64,000 bases of DNA from positions 1 to 64,000 of the forward strand of contig JACCGJ010010536.1 in NCBI GenBank assembly GCA_013407085.1, given 5' to 3'. A program made the translations under genes and the position numbers. This DNA comes from Atriophallophorus winterbourni. Taxonomy: Eukaryota; Platyhelminthes; Trematoda; Plagiorchiida; Microphallidae. Below are positions 10,850 to 20,429 of the stretch, one piece after another. Numbering within the stretch: the stretch's first letter is position 1; each line of letters starts with the position of its first letter. A model generated the notes under the pieces. That model saw only the letters and a list, made by a program, of their open reading frames with translations, ran no database searches and was not told the DNA's origin.

Positions 10850-11940
10850 CACATGAACACTCACTCATGTAGACTGGGTTTCAAACACATGACCATGAAT
10901 AATATATCTCATTCGCATGCATCTCCATCACACACACCGTTCGATCGGTTTCGTGCTGTTTGCACTCATCAGGTAGGGTTAGAAAGGTCGAGATCACCAG
11001 GTGCGCTCGTTTACCGCTGTTGCGTAGGGTTAGTTCGAACAACCTTTTCAAGCACAGGAGCCCCCACACATGTAAACTGAGTCTAAAACCCTTGACCCTG
11101 AATATAAAAGTTCATTGACATGCATCTCCATCACACAAACACCACACATTCTGTTCCATGCTGTTTGCACACATTAGTTAGTGACAGAAGGATCGAGACC
11201 TGCATGCGCTCGAAACAGTGGAAGAATGCCAAACAAGTTGCGTTTGTATGCTACTGTTTGGTCAGGTTAATAGAAACAACCTTTTCAATAAATTAAGCTT
11301 CCACTCATGACCATGAATATAAAAGTCCATTTGCATACATCTTCATCAAACACACTATACACGACCAGTTTCGTGCTGTCAGCACGCATCACTTAGTGAA
11401 AATATATCAGGAACCGCATGCGCTCGAAACAGAGAAAAAATAGTACACAAGTTGCACTTGTATGCCATTGTAAGTTGAGGTAGGTACGACAAACCTGTTC
11501 AATAATGAAATTCCACACCCATGTAGCCTTAGTTAAAAACACATGACCATGGATATTAAACCTCATTTGCATGCATCTCCATCTCACCCACCCTATGACC
11601 GGTTTTGTGCTGTTAGCACACATCAGTTAGCAACAGTAGGATCAGGATCTGCATACGGGCGAATCAGCGAAAGGATGGTAAACAAGTTGCGCTTGTATGC
11701 CACTGTTGAGTGAGGTTGGTATGTAAAACCTGTTCAATTGCATGAGTTTCCACTCATGTAGACTGAGTTTGAAACCGATGACCTTAAATATAAAAGCTCT
11801 TTAACATGCATCTTCATCACACACACAACCCACGGCCGGTTTCGTGCTGTTTGCACTCATTAGGTAGGGTCGGTAATATCAGAAACCGCATGCGCTTGAA
11901 ACAGTGAAAGAATTGTCAAAAAGTTGCGCTTGTATTCAGA
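10850..11940 (-). repeat. Tandem repeat array with hammerhead-like core, family 1 (about five units)
   Basis: About five units of 210-240 bp. Landmarks per unit in plus orientation are CACTCATGTAGACTGAGTTT, GACCATGAATATAAAAG, CATGCATCTCCATCACACAC, GGTTTCGTGCTGTTTGCACT, GGATCAGGATCTGCATGCG and AAGTTGCGCTTGTATGCCA. On the minus strand each unit contains CTGATGA, GTGC, AAACA, GCAC and GAAACCGGTC, which is a hammerhead catalytic core with a 4-bp helix II. The best cores are at 10,949-10,972 and 11,840-11,863. The array lies exactly at the junction between unit A and the upstream flank of unit B. Helix III can be drawn as CTGAT pairing with ATCGG/ACCGG; I could not draw a convincing helix I by hand, so cleavage activity is unproven. 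Confidence 0.75.
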
Positions 11941-11944
11941 AACT

Positions 11945-12280
11945 CTCTCTCCTTAGCTTTCATCCAATTTGTTTGATGAATCGAAAGTTTTTCTATAAAC
12001 AAATTACAGTCAGATATTTCTTCAATAATGTTGACTCAAATACTGTTTATCATGAAACACAATTAGACCAGTTTTGATAAATTATTCGTTTCCCTATTAC
12101 ATATATAATGTATAGTCCACATTCTTTGCTAGTCTTTCAAGCAATTCAATGTTAATGTTATCCACACTAAATTTATTGCTCAGGTTGACGCTTTTGACAC
12201 AGCTAAAAACTTTCGAAAAGATGATTACGCGATAGAATATTTATGAAAATGAGCTACTTTACCTTGATCAACGTTTTCGA

Positions 12281-12322
<42 letters not shown>

Positions 12323-12535
12323 AAATGAAATAATTCGATTGCTGAAACCCCGTGTGCCAAGCGGAGCCATTTATCTGTCTATGCCTTTTTCTAACGGCTT
12401 CATTACGATTGTTAAATTCAAATACGCGTCGAATAGCAGAAGCCTTGGTGAAATGTGCGCAGTGCTATGTGACATTTCTCCAATGCAAAACGTTCCATCG
12501 ATAATACTCGAACTAAAATGTGTGTCGGGAGAATG
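11945..12535 (+). promoter_or_regulatory. Conserved upstream region of GPCR copy B
   Basis: Matches 43,370-43,930 upstream of copy C, including GTGTTTATCATGAAAC, the TTCCCTA.TACATATA block and CTAAAATGTGTGTCGGGAGA. Conservation outside any open frame suggests shared promoter and 5' untranslated sequence carried along by the duplication. A (TA)n run sits at 12,283-12,313. The transcription start cannot be placed from sequence alone. Confidence 0.5.
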
Positions 12536-12693
12536 ATTGGCCATCTGTGCGAGCGCTCCTATTTAAGTTTTTAAATCAAATAAAGCAGCAACTGTATTTC
12601 TCGAAGTGATTTATAATAAAATTTGTTAACCACCAGATGATGTAACAGACTAGAAATCAAGTGACAAGAAATAAAATTACATGAAAATTGACG
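12536..12693 (+). other. Probable untranslated 5' exon of GPCR copy B
   Basis: Ends at ACG|GTAAGTAATTATTT, a strong 5' splice donor at 12,694. The same donor and its context occur at the same place upstream of copy C (44,092). The exon start is not determined. An ATG at 12,681 lies out of frame with the receptor and is absent in copy C. Confidence 0.5.
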
Positions 12694-12937
12694 GTAAGTA
12701 ATTATTTAAAGATGTTTCAAATATAAAATGTCATAAATGTGCAGTCATATTTTCCACGTTTTTTTCACTCATTTATGAGAAAGTTCATTGATTCAATATA
12801 ATCGGCATGCTTTGAACCATTAACCAGTGTATCTTTATTATAAAAACGAGATATACAAATTCTAACTGCTGCAGAGAATAAATGAGTTCAAGTATAATCA
12901 CTTCCTTGCTCACTATATATATATATATATATATATA

Positions 12938-13400
12938 GTGTGTCCCAAAAAATGTATACACGCTTATAATAATTGTATTAATAGTGTTTGATAATATTTC
13001 ATTGATTTAAAAGTATAAAAGTATTTCAAAAGGTAATTTGCTCATTTCACTGCTTGTTCTGGTGAACGATAAGGAAATTCGGAAACACCTCTTCGTCCAA
13101 CCCACCTGTTTGGTAAGACCTCATAATTGAAAGATCAAACATCGCGATATTAATGTGGGGGTGCCAGATCTTGCTGAAAATAAACCCTCCAACTTCAAAA
13201 TCTTTTCTAGTACTTGGAATAACAGACTTGCTGCAGCAAGTTCAAGTAAATAGGACCGGTTACAGTAGAGTCGAGAATAAACGGCTCAATGAATTTTCTT
13301 GATGATAAACCACACCTCACTTAAATTCCCGGTAAATTGATATGACAGTTGACAATAACGTGTGAATTCTCTAATTAAAATGCAGTAAATTGTATTCGAA
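12938..13400 (-). mobile_element. IS630/Tc1/mariner-type transposon remnant
   Basis: The left end, GTGTGTCCCAAAAAATGTAT, follows a TA tract and resembles mariner-type terminal repeats, which target TA. The minus strand of 13,060-13,300 translates to decayed transposase. [14 protein letters not shown] is followed by FQQDLAPPH, the DGAPPH motif with the second catalytic Asp, and then by LPNRWVGRRGVSEFP and YRSP at the third catalytic position. The spacing between the acidic positions is about 36 residues. Stops and a Glu in place of the final Asp show it is dead. The right terminal repeat was not found. Confidence 0.8.
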
Positions 13401-13468
13401 AAACAAAATGACACTTGCGAATATTTGAAATAATGAAGTAATAACAAACAAAATGATTACAATTACTT

Positions 13469-13470
<2 letters not shown>

Positions 13471-13512
<42 letters not shown>

Positions 13513-13560
13513 TTATAATACTCTATATATATATATATATATATATCTATCTATATATAT
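13471..13560. repeat. (TA)n microsatellite in the intron
   Basis: An interrupted TA tract of about 90 bp, directly right of the mariner remnant and 60 bp before the GPCR start. Copy C has a CT/TA tract at the equivalent place. Confidence 0.93.
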
Positions 13561-13623
13561 TATGAATTAACCCCATTTCAACCTTATTTTTTTTTATTGT
13601 CATTCTCACTTTACAGTTGATCA

Positions 13624-14742
13624 ATGCGCAGTAACTATACGGATGTTACATCAAGTTCAACGGCTTATTTCTTATTGTTTCTACAAATCGTTGTGATGAT
13701 CTGGACTCTTGTGGCAAACACTGCAGTTGTGCAATGCATCCTTCGATTCAAAATACTACGTACAACTTCAAATAGTTTGTTGGTGCATTTGGCGTGCATC
13801 GATATTTTCTGTGCAGTCTATCTTATGCCATTCACCGCTTTTCATGAATTTCTCACGTATTGGCCACCAAGGCCCATGCATTGGGTGGTATATACGACAT
13901 TTTTCCTAGTCGTGTATAGCGCTTCCGTTTGGTCCAATGTATTGATCGCCATTGATCGATACATAGCTGTGGCGCATCCGCGATTTCACTTTCGCAAAGG
14001 AGAATTCAATTGCAGAAGAATATTCGTTTATTCATTTCTCATTTGGAGTGCTGTTCTTGCTTGTTGCCTCCCTGCGTTAATCTTGATTCCGGATAGACTC
14101 GAAGCAATTACTGAATTGGAACCGGGTAAATCCGGTAAAATTGTCTATGTTGCTTACAAAAATGCTCGCTATGCATTATACAGACTAATTACTGGGATTA
14201 TCATTCCGACTGCTTTGCTCGTAACCATTTATTCAAGAATATTCTTTATTTTAAAGCGACAAACAAGCAGATTTCATGAAGCCTATGGTTTGAAAGCATC
14301 TAGACATTCGTGTTGGAATGTGCAAACTGATACGACTAGCAATTTCTTGGAAGACGCTAAAACGGTAACCGATATTAATGTAAAATCCGGTCTTAGACGA
14401 GTTATGACAAGTCTCTTATCCAGTCGTTCGACTATTTTTAAACGATCAGGTGGACATTGTGACAAGAAATGCTTTGAATTATCTAACAGATTCAAAAAAA
14501 GAGAAACACGAACAATCCGAGTATCTTTGGCCGTTTTAATTGTGTATTCTGTGTCTTGGATGCCAGCATCAGTGCTCTATTTCTGCGAAGGCTTCGGTGT
14601 CACAATTAATTCGACGTTGCCTGGGAGAATTTTCCTGTGGATAGCCATGATGAATTCAGCATGGAATCCAATTTTGTATTCATTTTTAAACAAGCAAATA
14701 AGAAAACATTTGTTGAAATGTCCATTCAAGTTGTCGCAATGA
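13624..14742 (+). CDS. Rhodopsin-like GPCR, copy B (intact, 372 aa)
   Basis: Single-exon class A seven-transmembrane receptor for the plasma membrane; ligand unknown. The short N-terminus has an N-glycosylation sequon (NYT, residues 4-6). TM1 spans about 15-38. TM2 has LACID with Asp60. TM3 ends in DRYIAVAHP (111-119). TM4 carries Trp141, TM5 spans about 187-210, TM6 has SWMP (311-314) and TM7 has NPILY (348-352). These are the activation and G-protein coupling motifs. Loop 3 is long (about 212-296) and basic, and the tail is short with a Cys for possible palmitoylation (CPFKLSQ). Unusually, the position of the conserved TM3 Cys is Trp87, and extracellular loop 2 has no Cys, so the usual class A disulfide is missing. 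The start is set by the acceptor seven bases upstream and by alignment with copy C. Resembles the flatworm-specific rhodopsin (PROF-type) orphans; that family assignment is inference. Confidence 0.93.
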   Translation: MRSNYTDVTSSSTAYFLLFLQIVVMIWTLVANTAVVQCILRFKILRTTSNSLLVHLACIDIFCAVYLMPFTAFHEFLTYWPPRPMHWVVYTTFFLVVYSASVWSNVLIAIDRYIAVAHPRFHFRKGEFNCRRIFVYSFLIWSAVLACCLPALILIPDRLEAITELEPGKSGKIVYVAYKNARYALYRLITGIIIPTALLVTIYSRIFFILKRQTSRFHEAYGLKASRHSCWNVQTDTTSNFLEDAKTVTDINVKSGLRRVMTSLLSSRSTIFKRSGGHCDKKCFELSNRFKKRETRTIRVSLAVLIVYSVSWMPASVLYFCEGFGVTINSTLPGRIFLWIAMMNSAWNPILYSFLNKQIRKHLLKCPFKLSQ

Positions 14743-14919
14743 AATTGTTCAAGGATGAACTCCGGAAGAAATATTCGGGTTTTGCATTTCTCTTGAGCAC
14801 ATACGAATCGCCTTTCGAATGAACACTGAAGATGGCATTATTTCCGTGTTTAGTATAATTGCTTTTGTTTTGATGTTCACAGTCTTCATTTCTACTCAAA
14901 GACTAACTTTTAAATATTG

Positions 14920-14925
14920 AATAAA
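14920..14925 (+). terminator. Polyadenylation signal of GPCR copy B
   Basis: AATAAA 178 bp after the stop, followed by ATTATTGTGATGGATTATG, which is conserved in all three units. Copy C has the same signal at 45,804. In copy A the hexamer is mutated. Confidence 0.55.
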
Positions 14926-15084
14926 ATTATTGTGATGGATTATGTGTTTGTTTTTTGAAGGCAATTCATTGATTTGATGCTATAACAAAAACAGTATGAG
15001 CAATCAAACTTTTGACTAGACATTTCCCTTCGATCATCAACATTCGGTTGTCTGTGTTTGGTAGAATTGGGTCCACGACAGTTG

Positions 15085-15255
15085 CTCCTTGACAATTGCT
15101 CCCCGACAATTACTTAGCGACAATTGCTCCTTGCCCAATTTCTCCTTGTCCGAATTGCTCCTTGCCCAATTGCTCCTTGCCCAATTGCTCCTTGCCCAAT
15201 TGCTGCTTGTCCAATTGCTCCTTGCTCTATTGCTCCTTGACCAATTGCTACATGA
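15085..15255. repeat. 15-bp tandem repeats, left terminus of the foldback element
   Basis: About 12 copies of a 15-mer, consensus CCCAATTGCTCCTTG, with one 16-bp unit. They are reverse-complementary to the array at 16,289-16,390. Confidence 0.95.
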
Positions 15256-15864
15256 CTCTCAGATCGCGATCAGATTGGTTAACATTGCGACGAAAATAAT
15301 TCATACAAGTGAAGACAAGTATTTTTTCTTCTTTGAACATTTTAATAAAAATTGATTAAAATACTATAGATCACTGTAATAACAATAACAAAAACTAAGC
15401 AATGTGTTTTTTAGTGTTTTTCACAAAATCCTGGTCTCATGTCTGATAACTGCACACAAAAAATATCACTGTTATAAAACATCTTCCAAACTACTGTCTT
15501 GATTGTCTTCTCATTCTTCTTCTGCAACAGAAGCCTACAAATTGTAGCAAAAGGCAATGCTCTTCAGTACACTCACGGTGTCCCGACCATACTGACCTTC
15601 AACAACTCTTTTAATTCTTTCTGCCAGTTTGATATGTTTCTTCCTTCTTGTAGTCATCAGGAATATTCAGATCTTCCAGACTTGCAGGCAGTGGTGGGAC
15701 CCGACCATTGCGGTTTCGCGTTCTTTGTATTTGTCTCTTAAGTGCCCGTTCTGTTGACAAAGAAGCTGCTGTGACTTAAGAAACGCCTGTACGCTGACTG
15801 GCAATGATCATCATTGTGGTTTCTTATGTTGTAGACGCTTGTCTTTTGATGGAATCAACTACCT

Positions 15865-16083
15865 TCAGAACATTCTGGCATGGTTGTGCTCTGATGACTT
15901 CAAGACTGTATTTCCACGGAGATGGAGTCGCCCGGAACAGTGGTCTTTTCGCTTTCGTTCACACACATAAAAATCAACAGTGGGGTCACTCTTACTGGTT
16001 TCCTTTTTGTTGTACACGAAACGTTCGTAGCAAGCCTTAGGTTTGCCTTTTTCAGACAAATACCAAGTAACGTGTCCGTCCAT
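15865..16083 (-). CDS. FLYWCH-type zinc-finger fragment in the foldback element
   Basis: A 72-codon frame. The pattern matches the FLYWCH fold: an aromatic start (YERFVYNKK), then FYVCERKRKDHCSGRLHLRG and VLKSSEHNH, giving the C...C...HNH zinc ligands. FLYWCH domains are common DNA-binding modules in Mutator-like transposases, where they precede the DDE domain. No transposase follows here, so this is a leftover fragment; whether it is expressed is unknown. A second partial copy of the central part is on the plus strand at 16,174-16,253. Confidence 0.7.
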   Translation of the reverse strand: MDGHVTWYLSEKGKPKACYERFVYNKKETSKSDPTVDFYVCERKRKDHCSGRLHLRGNTVLKSSEHNHARMF

Positions 16084-16253
16084 TTTTAAAGGTAGCCTTC
16101 AACTGAACTATTTCGCTATTTATGACAATCAAACAAGTAAACAAGTGAACTGAGTTCAAGCTCAAACCAGCAAGAGTGACCCCACTGTTGATTTTTATGT
16201 GTGTGAACGAAAGCGAAAAGACCACTGTTCTGGGCGATTCCATCTCCGTGGAA
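15912..16253. repeat. Internal 87-bp inverted duplication of the FLYWCH core
   Basis: The arms 15,912-15,998 and 16,167-16,253 are inverted copies differing at about three or four positions. The right arm reads DPTVDFYVCERKRKDHCSG in frame on the plus strand. A small palindrome (GAACTGAGTTCAAGTGAACT) follows at 16,251. Confidence 0.9.
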
Positions 16254-16288
16254 CTGAGTTCAAGTGAACTCAGTTCACTTGTACAAGG

Positions 16289-16390
16289 AGCAATTGGTCA
16301 AGGAGCAATTGGTCAAGGAGCAATTGGGCAAGGAGCAATTGGGCAAGGAGCAATTGGGCAAGGAGCAATTGGGCAAGGAGCAATTGTCAA
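16289..16390. repeat. 15-bp tandem repeats, right terminus of the foldback element
   Basis: About seven copies of CAAGGAGCAATTGGG/T, the reverse complement of the left array. The two arrays could form a long foldback hairpin. Confidence 0.95.
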
Positions 16391-16799
16391 TGAGCAACTG
16401 TTGGTACTATGGTAGAATTCATGCTCTATATTGACATAAAACAGTTTCAATAAAATGCAAAATAACTTATTTTTTTAAGCAACGTTTCAAAACGGTAAAA
16501 TAATTCTACTGCACATTTTGGAAAAGATTCATGTACAATGTATACTCTATTTCGTTAATCTTTATGAAAATATGTATTTATAATAAATTATAGGATATAA
16601 TGATTTGAACTGAATTAATAAAAATAGTTATATTCTGCTGCTTGAAATATTGAAGCAATTAGGAGCATATGTCACGAATAATGTTTTAAATTAATGAATT
16701 TGGGATGAATGCATTAGGAGGAGGACATATTTTTCTCTTGATTATTGACAACAAGGCAACGATAGAATCATATCAAAATCGAAAATTTGCATGAAACGG

Positions 16800-16935
16800 A
16801 AAGATGCTTATCATTATTCCAATGTTTCAAGCGCAGGATGATCCTGATCCTACCATGCTCAACTACAAGCAGCAAGAAATCGGTCCTTGTTTGTGTGTGA
16901 TAGTAACGTATGCAAATGAGCGATTGAAATTTAAT
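16800..16935 (+). repeat. Hammerhead-like repeat, family 1, decayed copy (unit B)
   Basis: GGATGATCCTGATCCTACCA is followed by ACAAGCAGCAAGAAATCGGTCC. It is syntenic with 1,855 and 46,110. The CTGATGA block itself is destroyed here. Confidence 0.45.
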
Positions 16936-18107
16936 ATGGTCTGTCAGAATATGAAATTGATGTAAAAACATTTCATTTCCACGTGTTCAGTAATTAACGT
17001 CGTGAAGCTTGATTCATTGAATATGTTAGTTATAGTGCAATAGAGTGATCACTTCTTTTCACGATGTGATTGTCCTGAAGTAGATTTTTGAGTGCGCGTC
17101 ACATATAGTCCCGAAAACCAAGTCCAGCTCCTGGCCTGCACGCGTGGTCCTGTGTGACCCGCGAAACTGCTTCTAATTACAGGAGAAAGGGCAAAGGAGG
17201 CTGACTGGCGCCTCAAAACCAGCATGCGTCAGGCTTGTGAAGCTTGTAATCTCAGGAAGGCGGCCCACCTAAAGGAGGAAAAAACCTTATCTCAAAGCTC
17301 CACTGTGTTGGGACTACATTTAATAATGGAAAATGCTTCAGTAGTCAACCTCGAGGAAATATCTGAAGCTGGAGTAACTTTAGGCAGTCTGAAATTTTAT
17401 TCAACTTAGTCCTCACAACTCCTGCGACGCATTGTTGTCCAAAATTATCAGCCTAGCTGTTTCTTCGGTTCCGATGTTGCCGTGGAGAGGCAGCACTCGC
17501 TGATTAAACAACAGCTGTTTCTTCATATTGAACAGCCCTGGCGTAAATCACAACGCTCCGATGGAGAAGACACATCATTCCTATTTTACGAATACTAACA
17601 GAAAAATCTGCAGATACCATTTAAAAGCTCTGGCTCAACAGACGTAGAGCTCAGTGCCTGGATCTTCTTCCGTCGGTGGTTCAGACATCCAGGTCTCATT
17701 GGACGGCTACCACCCGCCTCAAGCTGGGGACCCCCCAGTAAGTAAGGTGCCGCCTCGCCACGGTCTGCTATCCTCATTGAGTTCATGAGGATAATTAATT
17801 AACCGACAAGCAGACTGTATTTTTACGCACCAGCTAAACGAAATACTAAACAACAAAAGTCAGTTCTGAAACAGAGAACCCGGAACGACAGGTCCATGCT
17901 TCCGGGAATTCATAACGACGTCTCGCATATCAGAGGTATATACAAATCAGCAGTGATTAACAATGAGTTATGAGCGCTGAATTTCGTCGCGGTTGGCTTG
18001 CAGGAGAGGCGATTACCAGACGCTTGTGTGCTAACAGAAACTGATAACAAATTTTTGGAACAGATAGGGGTTCTGATGACCATCGACTGCAGGCAGTTAG
18101 GTTTGCT

Positions 18108-18889
18108 GTGCGAAACGACCTACTAAAAGCAGCAGAAACGAACAGCCGTGGGAGCGAACGGATTCAGACTCTAAATCCGAAGTACATTACTGCTACCATT
18201 ACGTTGATCAACGTTTATGCACCGACGTACTCTGCAACGCCTGCTGAAAAAAACGCTATTTATCATAACATCACAAACGTCCTCAAAATCGTGCCAAAAA
18301 ACAGTGTGTGGTGGTGTTGGGTGATTTCAATGCTAGAGTTGGTGCAGATCGCGAGTGTTGGCAGAACTGTCTCGAGAGGTTCGGTGTAGGTAAAACCAAT
18401 GAAAATGGACAAAGCCTTTTAAAAATATACCCACATTTCTCTATTTGTGCCAACAAAACTTTCTTTCAAATAAAACCAAAGCACAAGTTATGTTGGAAAC
18501 ATTCTTGTTATGAGCAATTGCATCAGCTTGACCTTATTTTTGTTAGGCGCACTCCTATAGCGAGCGCACTAATCCCCAGATCATATCAAATCGCAGACTG
18601 CGACACTGATCATCCACTGGTTTGTGCAATACTGAAGCTTTGCCACACGAGATTTCACCAGACTAAATTGTCTGCTAATCCAAGTTCGGAAGTCACTCGC
18701 ATGTGCGAACCTAATCTGTCTGCGCGATTTGCAAAAGCCTTCTTAGCCGAGTTCAACATGACAACCCTACTCGAATCGGCTTCAGAAAACTGGCAATCGA
18801 TAAAAAGTTGCATATGCCGAGTCACACTTTCCACTTCCGGTCCGAAGATAGCCATGAACGAGCAATTAGTTCTACGCAAGAGTTTCTGA
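18108..18889 (+). pseudogene. Apurinic-type endonuclease domain of the non-LTR element
   Basis: TITLINVYAPT (18,108 frame) is followed, after a one-base shift near 18,310, by VVLGDFNARVGADRE, VGKTNENGQSLL, HQLDLIFVRRT and ADCDTDHPLVCAIL. These are the GDFN, LD-I and SDH-type catalytic motifs of exonuclease-endonuclease-phosphatase enzymes that nick target DNA for target-primed reverse transcription. The Asp of TDH is kept. The downstream part (RMCEPNLSARFAKAF) is the usual linker and runs into a stop at 18,889. Confidence 0.85.
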
Positions 18890-19489
18890 TATGATTGCGG
18901 TTTTGCATGAGAATCGGCCAGCATTCTTGATTTTCAAAGATATGCAAGCAGATGAAGACTTACGATTTTTAAGAGCAGCCAGAAATAACGTTCAACAGAC
19001 TGCAAGACGATGTGCAAATGACTATCGGACAGAAATTAGCCTTAGTATCCAGAAAGCTGCGGATACCGTAAATTTCCGCGTTATGTATAAGGGGATCAAG
19101 AGCCATTGGTCCAAACAAAATTAAAACGACTCCCATCAATTCTGTATTTGTTGACCCAATTGTGGACAAACTCAGCAGATGGAAATATGGGTAGAGCATT
19201 TCTTCTCTCTCTCCAGGGACAGTACGGTTTTTCTGCATGCCTTTGAAAATGTCGAGCGGTTGCCGACCATTGAATATCTAGATACTTCATCTACTATTAT
19301 GAGCTCCATAAGGCAATCGACCGCTTAGCAAATGCGAAGGCCCCTTGTGACGCGAGAACTCCACATGAGCTCATCAAATGCTGTAAAGCCGCATTATTAC
19401 AACCCTTTCACCACTTGCTTTTTCACTGCTGGCAGGAGGACTGTTTCCCACAAGGGATGCGAGACACGAAGATTATCACGCTATCTGAG

Positions 19490-20235
19490 AAAAAAGGTGA
19501 CGGAGTGGACTTTTTTCAATTACAGAGGAATATCTTTGCTGAATGAAGTAGGTTAATTGTTTGCGAAAGTCTCACAGATCCGGCTACAAGTTTTTGCCAA
19601 TTGAATTTACTCCAAAACTCGATGTGGGATCAGCGAGGGGAGATCAAGCGTTGACATGATCTTCTTTCTGAGACAACTTCAAGAAAACTGTCAGAAACAG
19701 CGTAAACCATTCGACTAGGTCAGCGAAGAGTGTATTTTCATATTGCTTGATCTGATAGGCAGCTCCCAAAGACCGTTTAATCTCGTTATTTCGTTCATCT
19801 CAGGCGAAAATATGCTCAGTCCATTTTAACGGTTTCAGTTCAAAAGCCTTTGAAATTCGCCGAGGCGTCAAAAAAAGGAGTGTTCTTTCTCCCACGTTGT
19901 TCGGCATTTTCTTTGCTCTGCTTCTAAAGCGAGCTTTTAGGACGAGGAGAGAAGCCATTTAACTACGCACGCGAAGTGATGGCAGGCTTTGCGACGTAAA
20001 CGCATTGAGAGCACAAACCAAGGCACGTGATGTGGAATCCGTGACCTGCTGTTTGCTGACGATGCAGCATTTATTGCTCACTACCAAGAGAACCTCCAAT
20101 CGCTAATTGACTGTTTTCCTCTTCATGCAAAGAGTTTGGGCTAGCAATCAGCATGAACAAGACTAAATCATTGGTCAAGAGACTTATCGCGTCCAATCAA
20201 CACTATTGGAAGCTGTCAGCTTGAACCAGTACATC
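19490..20235 (+). pseudogene. Reverse transcriptase domain of the non-LTR element
   Basis: FFNYRGISLLNEVG (near 19,515) is the entry motif of non-LTR reverse transcriptases. CGISEGRSSVDMIFFLRQLQ lies near 19,620, and the active-site box LLFADDAAFI at 20,046-20,075. Several frames are needed and the frame is interrupted throughout, for example at KPFD* near 19,718. Not functional. Confidence 0.82.
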
Positions 20236-20429
20236 ATTTCACATATCTTGGTTCAACCGGATAACCTCTCGCTGGACACGGATATTATTAAGCGTATTGA
20301 CAGAGCAGCTGTTATTTGTCCCGATTGAACTCTCGTGATTCGGGTAACCGGAAGTTGACTGTAAATACAAAGATGATGGTATACAGCGCGTGCGTACTAA
20401 ATGATTTAGTGTACGGCAGTGAAACCAGG

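Larger units (their letters stand above)
12694..13616 (+). other. 5' UTR intron of GPCR copy B
   Basis: Donor GTAAGTAA at 12,694; acceptor TTCTCACTTTACAG ending at 13,616, with the ATG seven bases downstream. The homologous intron in copy C is 414 bp. This one is 923 bp because it has gained a mariner-type fragment and long TA repeats. A trans-splicing acceptor is an alternative reading of the same 3' site, since flatworms use spliced leaders. Confidence 0.55.
15069..16410. mobile_element. Foldback MULE-like DNA transposon (non-autonomous)
   Basis: A 1,342-bp element flanked by a perfect 9-bp target duplication, GGTAGAATT at 15,060-15,068 and 16,411-16,419. Unit A shows the empty site (GGTGGAATT, 1392-1400). 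The ends are inverted. The left end has ACAGTTGCTCCTTGACAATT and the right end, reverse-complemented, has ACAGTTGCTCATTGACAATT. Inside each end are arrays of a 15-bp repeat, about 12 units on the left (to about 15,255) and about 7 on the right (16,289-16,390). It also contains a FLYWCH zinc-finger fragment and an 87-bp internal inverted duplication. A 9-bp duplication, repeat-built termini and FLYWCH together point to the Mutator/foldback group. No DDE transposase is present. Confidence 0.85.
17097..20429 (+). mobile_element. APE-type non-LTR retrotransposon, degenerate, 3' truncated
   Basis: Unit B equivalent of the element at 46,455-49,468. It starts within the 5' untranslated region and ends abruptly after GGCAGTGAAACCAGGACC, before the C-terminal zinc finger seen in the copy at 61 kb. 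Order: endonuclease at about 18,110-18,730, linker to 19,500, reverse transcriptase at about 19,500-20,230 and the start of the thumb. Many stops and frameshifts; inactive. The clade is probably RTE-like or related, judged from the endonuclease and the C-terminal zinc finger; I cannot fix it by eye. Confidence 0.85.

Noticed and set aside
14283..14495. Minus-strand frame within GPCR copy B, and similar ones in copies A and C
   Set aside because: Antisense shadows of the receptor coding sequence.
15089..15355. Open frame of repeated LLLAQLLLAQ/NCSLPNCSLP residues
   Set aside because: A direct translation of the 15-bp tandem repeat (a multiple of three) in the transposon terminus; no other support.
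15085..16390. CRISPR-like look of short direct repeats
   Set aside because: Repeats are contiguous without spacers, in a eukaryotic transposon, and occur as two inverted arrays.
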